Assembly: GCA_946480925.1 (NCBI GenBank)
Contig: CAMLLU010000025.1
Location: 1 to 64,000, forward strand
Origin: an uncultured Rivibacter sp.
Lineage (GTDB): Bacteria > Pseudomonadota > Gammaproteobacteria > Burkholderiales > Burkholderiaceae
Reading direction: 5' to 3'
DNA: 64,000 bases
Both the position numbers and the translations under genes were made by a program. The notes beneath the pieces were generated by a model, which was not told where the DNA came from, made no database searches, and worked only from the letters and a program-made list of their open reading frames with translations. Below, piece after piece: positions 60,301 through 64,000 of the stretch. Each line of letters opens with the position of its first letter. The first letter of the stretch is position 1.

Positions 60301-61521
60301 ATGGACCTCACCCGCTGGTTGTCGGCTCGCCGCAGCAGGCACTCACACGCCAGCTCCGCGGCCTGGACCACCACCACCGGCGCGAGCTCGTCCGACCGGC
60401 CGCTGCCTGTGCCACGCAGCAAGGCGCCGCCGCAGGACAGCGGCCAGGGCCTGCGCTTGTTCCGCCACCTGCTGGGCGCTTTCGCGTCGCTGCTGGTGGT
60501 GGCCGTCGTGTACCTGTATGCCGCCGCGGGCCGGCTCGACTTTGTCGTGGCGCACGTCTTCACGGCGCTGGCCGTGCTGGGCGTGTCGGTGTTCACCGTC
60601 TGCATTGCAACCGGCTTCAACCGCCGCTTTGCCGACCCCAGCCTCACCGGCGCGCAGATGGTGACCTCCGGCCTGGCGCTGGCTTACCTGGCCTATGCCG
60701 CCAGCGCGTTCAGGCCGCTGCAACTGCCCTTCTACATGGTGGCGCTGCTGTTCGGCGCCTTCCGGTTGTCGATACGCCAGCAGCTCGCCATCAGCGCCTA
60801 CTTCGTCGCCAGCTTCGCCGCGGCGGTGGCGGCGAACAATGACGGTTTCCTGGGCGCGCCGGCCGTGGAGGCCGGGCACGCGGTCCCGAGCGGCTGGCTG
60901 CTCACGATGCACCTCGCGCTGCTGCTGGTGCTCATGTCGCTGATCGGGGGCTACGTCAACAGCATCCGCGTGCGGCTGCGCGCCACCAACGGCAAGCTGC
61001 AGGAGGCGCTCGAGAAGATCGAGCGCATCGCCACCTACGACGAGCTCACCGGCCTGTACAACCGCCGCATCATTCACCAGATGGCCGCCAAGGAAGCCAA
61101 GCGCTCGCTGCGCAACGGCTCGAGCCTGTGCATCGCGATGCTCGATGCCGACCACTTCAAGCGCTTCAACGACCAGTACGGCCACGCCGCCGGCGACGAA
61201 GTGCTGCGCATGTTGAGCCGCTGCCTGCAGGGCACGCTGCGCGAGTCGGAATACGTGGGGCGCTACGGCGGCGAGGAGTTCCTCATCGTGCTGCCCGAAA
61301 CCACCCGCGAGCGGGCCAGCGCCCCGCTGCAGCGCCTGCGCCAGACCATTGCCGAGGCCCCCATCGAGGGCCTGCCGCGCGGCGTGCGCGTCACCGTGTC
61401 GATCGGTGTCACCGAACACCGGCGCGGCGAAGACATCCAGGCCACCGTCAAGCGCGCCGACACCGCGCTGTACCAGGCCAAGCACGAAGGGCGCGACCGC
61501 ATCGTGTGGGGCGACCGCTGA
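60301..61521 (+). CDS. Membrane GGDEF-domain diguanylate cyclase with degenerate I-site
   Basis: The 406-residue protein has a polar N-terminal segment of about 55 residues, about six transmembrane helices (residues 60-235), a short coiled coil (LRATNGKLQEALEKIERIATYDELTGLYNRR) and a GGDEF domain with active-site GGEEF. The inhibitory-site position reads RESE rather than RxxD, so product inhibition may be weakened. The ATG at 60301 is the first convincing start; the frame is open back to 60214. It lies between two paralogous small exported-protein genes on the opposite strand. Confidence 0.9.
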   Translation: MDLTRWLSARRSRHSHASSAAWTTTTGASSSDRPLPVPRSKAPPQDSGQGLRLFRHLLGAFASLLVVAVVYLYAAAGRLDFVVAHVFTALAVLGVSVFTVCIATGFNRRFADPSLTGAQMVTSGLALAYLAYAASAFRPLQLPFYMVALLFGAFRLSIRQQLAISAYFVASFAAAVAANNDGFLGAPAVEAGHAVPSGWLLTMHLALLLVLMSLIGGYVNSIRVRLRATNGKLQEALEKIERIATYDELTGLYNRRIIHQMAAKEAKRSLRNGSSLCIAMLDADHFKRFNDQYGHAAGDEVLRMLSRCLQGTLRESEYVGRYGGEEFLIVLPETTRERASAPLQRLRQTIAEAPIEGLPRGVRVTVSIGVTEHRRGEDIQATVKRADTALYQAKHEGRDRIVWGDR

Positions 61522-61553
61522 AGCCCGCCACGGGGCGGCCACGCGAGCACAAG

Positions 61554-61582
61554 AAAAAACGGCATCCGTGTTCCGGATGCCG
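61554..61582 (-). terminator. Rho-independent terminator on the minus strand
   Basis: CGGCATCCG (61560-61568) pairs with CGGATGCCG (61574-61582). Read on the minus strand it is followed by six T, so it terminates paralogue 2 (61641-61994). It may also catch the plus-strand GGDEF transcript. Confidence 0.85.
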
Positions 61583-61640
61583 CCCGTCCCCATCACTGCA
61601 GGAAAGGCCCTGCGCGCCTGTGCCTTCAGTGCGCTTTCGG

Positions 61641-61994
61641 TCAGTCCGTCTCGACGACGCGCTCCTGTGCCGACACCACGCGGCCGTCGGCGCCGAAGTC
61701 CACGTCGAACAGCGTCTGGTCGGCGCCACCCACGGTGACGGTGTTGACGTCGTAGCTCCAGGTCGGCCCCGGTTCATTGCCGTAGCGCGCCATGTGCGCG
61801 GGTCGGCCGAGGGTCTGCTTCACTTCGTCCTGGCTCATGCCGGCGGTGATGAGCCTTTCCTGCGTCGGGGCCACGGAATAGCCGCTGAGCATGCCCGCAT
61901 GGGCCGCGCCGGCAGCCCCCAGCGCGAGAAGATTGGCAACGACCAGCCAGCGCGCAACGGCGGGCCGGCGGGAAGACGAGCGTGCGGATTGCAT
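61641..61994 (-). CDS. Small exported SmpA/BamE-like-fold protein, paralogue 2
   Basis: The 117-residue protein has a signal peptide (WLVVANLLALGAAGAAHA) and mature region SVAPTQERLITAGMSQDEVKQTLGRPAHMARYGNEPGPTWSYDVNT, then GADQTLFDVDFGADGRVVSAQERVVETD. It is the obvious sister of 59728-60066 (shared GMSxDEV, GRPA, GPTW-YDV, FDV-F-A-GRVVSA-ER). The ATG at 61994 has GAAAGG 9 bases upstream, the same leader layout as the sister gene. A longer frame to 62264 is not credible. Function unknown; a periplasmic scaffold is possible. Confidence 0.82.
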   Translation of the reverse strand: MQSARSSSRRPAVARWLVVANLLALGAAGAAHAGMLSGYSVAPTQERLITAGMSQDEVKQTLGRPAHMARYGNEPGPTWSYDVNTVTVGGADQTLFDVDFGADGRVVSAQERVVETD

Positions 61995-62282
61995 GGCAAA
62001 CATCCTTTCTTCATCGCGGGTCCCAAGCCCTGCGCCGACCGGCGAGGTCTTGCCCGCATGGAAACCATGTTTGCGTGCTCGTGCTGTAGGACGGCTACGG
62101 GGTGCGAGCGGGTTTGTTGCAGATGTCATGAGGGCTGCAACAGAAACAAGAGTGGTGCTCGTACCAGGCAGACCGGCTCGAGCGCCACTCACCGGCCTGC
62201 ACTCATTCCGCGCCGCGGCTCGGCTGTGGCTTGCCAGCTTGAGGTCTCGATGTGAACGCAGCACCGCCCGCCATACCGTCCT

Positions 62283-64000
62283 TCAGCGCCAGTTCGCTGC
62301 GATCACGGGCTGAAGCCGCGTGTTGTAGTCCGCCGGCAGCGTGGTCTGGCCGGGCGCCGGCGGCGCAAAGCCGGCCATCGCGTCGACCAGGGCCTGCACC
62401 TGCGCGCTTTGCAGGGCCAAGCCGTCCGACAGCCGGATGCTTTCCACACGGTTCGCGCTGCCGCTGTACCAGCCGTTGATCGTGAAACGATCGTTGGTGC
62501 CGATCACCGAGAGCTCCAGGTTGTTGCCCACGTGGCGCAGCCACAGCTGGTTGGCCGTGACGCCGGCCAGCACGTCGAGCCGGTCGGTGCCGCCTGAGTC
62601 GCTCAGCGTGTCGGTGCCTTCGCCGCGCCCCCAGACGTACACGTCGTTGGACGTGAGCGCGCTGTCCACCAGCGTGTCCGCGCCGGCGCCGCCGCGATAG
62701 GTGTCGGTACCTTCTCCGCCGTTCAGTGCATTGGCACTCGCGTTGCCGGTGAGCGAGTTCGCCAGCGCGTTGCCCGTGCCGTTGATGGCGCCTGTGCCAG
62801 TCAGCACCAAGTTCTCGAGGTTGGCGCCCAGCGTCCAGCCCACGCTGCTGCGTACGGTGTCAGTGCCTTCGGCGAGGTTTTCAGTGATCACGTCGCCCGT
62901 GTTGTCGACGATGAAGACGTCGTTGCCCTTGCCTCCCAGCAACGTGTCGGCGCCCGCGCCGCCATCGAGCGTGTCGTCACCGCCGGCGCCGTCGAGCCGG
63001 TTGGCGGCCGCGTTGCCGATGATCACGTTGGCCACCGAGTTGCCGGTGCCGCTGATCGCAGCGGTACCGGTCAAAGTGAGGTTCTCGACAGTGATGCCCA
63101 GCGTGTAGCTGATGCTGGCTTCGGCACGGTCGGTACCTTCGGCCACGCGCTCGTTGATCACGTCGCCCGCGTTGTCCACCCGGAAGACGTCGTCACCCAG
63201 GCCTCCGTACATCGTGTCGGCGCCCGCGGCACCGTCGAGCACGTTGTTGCCGGCGTTGCCGCGCAGCATGTTGGCGAGTGCGTTGCCGGTCGCGTTCAGC
63301 GCGGCGGTGCCCATGAGCGTGACGTTCTCCACCTCGGCGCCCAGGGTGTAGTGGATCGATGATTCGACCGTATCCGTGCCTTGGCCGGCGGCTTCGACCA
63401 CGGTGTCGCGTGTGCTGTCGACCGCGTAGGTGTCGTTGCCCAGCCCGCCGGCCATGCGGTCCGCGCCAGCGCCGCCGTCGAGGCGGTTGTTGCCGTTGGT
63501 GCCGGTGAGCACGTTGTCCAGCGCGTTGCCGGTGGCGCTGTCGGCACCCGCCGTGCGGGTGAGGGTGAGGTTCTCGATGTTCGCGCCCAGCACCCAGCTG
63601 GTGTTGGCCAGCACGGTGTCGTTGCCTTCAGCGGCGTTCTCCGTGACGACGTCGCCAGTGTTGTCGACGACGTAGGTGTCGTCACCTGCGCCGCCCGCGA
63701 GCGCGTCCGCCCCGCCCTTGCCGTCCAGCGTGTTCGCGGCGGCATTGCCGACGAGGCGGTTGCCCAGCGAGTTGCCGGTGGCGCTGAGTGCCGCGCTGCC
63801 GAGCAGAGTGAGGTCTTCGAAGTTGAGGCCCAGGGTCCACGACAAGCTGGCCTCCACGCGGTCGGTGCCGGCATCGACCGCTTCGGTCACCACGTCGCCG
63901 GCTTGGTCCACGCGGTAGACGTCGTCGCCGGCACCACCTGCCAGCGTGTCGATGCCTACGCCGCCATCGAGCACGTTGGCGGCTGCGTTGCCGGTCAGCC
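62283..64000 (-). CDS. RTX-type repeat protein, C-terminal part (cut by window edge)
   Basis: The last 572 residues of a large secreted protein are visible. At least four units of about 81-90 residues each contain a beta segment (TLGxxxENLTLTGTAAxxxTGNxxxNxLxGNAAAN), then a calcium-binding nonapeptide block (LDGGAGADTLxGGxGNDxFxVDNTGDV). The C-terminus lacks repeats and ends in DGLALQSAQVQALVDAMAGF and LQPVIAANWR. This is the tail type carried to a type I secretion system. It is open at base 64000, so the N-terminus is missing. Likely an adhesin or surface protein rather than a toxin. Confidence 0.92.
   Translation of the reverse strand, partial: LTGNAAANVLDGGVGIDTLAGGAGDDVYRVDQAGDVVTEAVDAGTDRVEASLSWTLGLNFEDLTLLGSAALSATGNSLGNRLVGNAAANTLDGKGGADALAGGAGDDTYVVDNTGDVVTENAAEGNDTVLANTSWVLGANIENLTLTRTAGADSATGNALDNVLTGTNGNNRLDGGAGADRMAGGLGNDTYAVDSTRDTVVEAAGQGTDTVESSIHYTLGAEVENVTLMGTAALNATGNALANMLRGNAGNNVLDGAAGADTMYGGLGDDVFRVDNAGDVINERVAEGTDRAEASISYTLGITVENLTLTGTAAISGTGNSVANVIIGNAAANRLDGAGGDDTLDGGAGADTLLGGKGNDVFIVDNTGDVITENLAEGTDTVRSSVGWTLGANLENLVLTGTGAINGTGNALANSLTGNASANALNGGEGTDTYRGGAGADTLVDSALTSNDVYVWGRGEGTDTLSDSGGTDRLDVLAGVTANQLWLRHVGNNLELSVIGTNDRFTINGWYSGSANRVESIRLSDGLALQSAQVQALVDAMAGFAPPAPGQTTLPADYNTRLQPVIAANWR

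Noticed and set aside
62283..64000. Tandem DNA repeats considered as a CRISPR or satellite
   Set aside because: The repeats are about 243-270 bases, diverged and in-frame with RTX calcium-binding motifs, so they are protein-coding repeats.

Overview
This is a high-GC, gene-dense chromosomal window from a betaproteobacterium. The gene content points to Burkholderiales, probably the Rubrivivax/Leptothrix/Ideonella/Roseateles side of the order. That placement is inferred from protein style and gene order; no 16S gene is present. The window starts at the replication origin neighbourhood. gyrB (partial), dnaN and dnaA run leftward, and rpmH, rnpA, yidD, yidC and mnmE run rightward from the divergent dnaA/rpmH spacer. 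That spacer holds a perfect DnaA box and the rpmH promoter.

From 8.2 to 17 kb: a cyclic-nucleotide-binding protein, apt, a KefB/C-type antiporter, the lipopolysaccharide genes kdsD-kdsC-lptC followed by a short-chain dehydrogenase, a glycine-rich RRM protein, a BtuF-like metal-receptor protein and a MarC protein. From 17.2 to 25 kb: a PagP-like outer-membrane barrel and a creBCD locus. creB carries a frameshift, creC is intact, a GGDEF gene sits between creC and creD, and a match to the CreB binding tag lies just upstream of creD. Next come a FAD reductase, a PilJ/MCP-like protein, and a pirin-azoR pair divergent from a LysR regulator across a strong dyad.

From 28 to 41 kb: lipoproteins (DUF4397, BON), a PAS histidine kinase, an unrecognised protein with a PD-(D/E)XK-like signature, a thioredoxin-TPR-like protein, MaoC, a second-type RlmN, CBS and HDOD proteins, a cysteine hydrolase, DUF1697 and an SDR. 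Between MaoC and rlmN lies decayed sequence that looks like a fused scar of a type I restriction locus (ATP-binding AlbA-type gene plus hsdR 3' end). From 40.5 to 47 kb a leftward spermidine/putrescine-type ABC operon (ATPase, binding protein, two permeases) ends in a GntR regulator and an Asp/Glu racemase-like protein. A pair of inverted repeat copies is lodged inside it.

From 47 to 52 kb a LysR gene faces a three-gene cassette: a 2-oxoglutarate/Fe amino-acid-type dioxygenase, a LysE/RhtB exporter and a ThrH-like phosphatase. This reads as an amino-acid hydroxylation-and-export module and is the best candidate for an undescribed system. A taurine/nitrate-type ABC ATPase-permease pair without a binding protein follows. 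From 52 to 64 kb the genes are mostly envelope or secreted: a GH28 polygalacturonase with a Pro/Thr linker, a glycine-zipper lipoprotein, a FecR/DUF6600 protein, a small beta-barrel, a YddA-type ABC transporter, two paralogous small exported proteins flanking a diguanylate cyclase, and the 3' part of a large RTX-type repeat protein that runs off the window. No rRNA, tRNA, CRISPR array or intact insertion sequence was seen.
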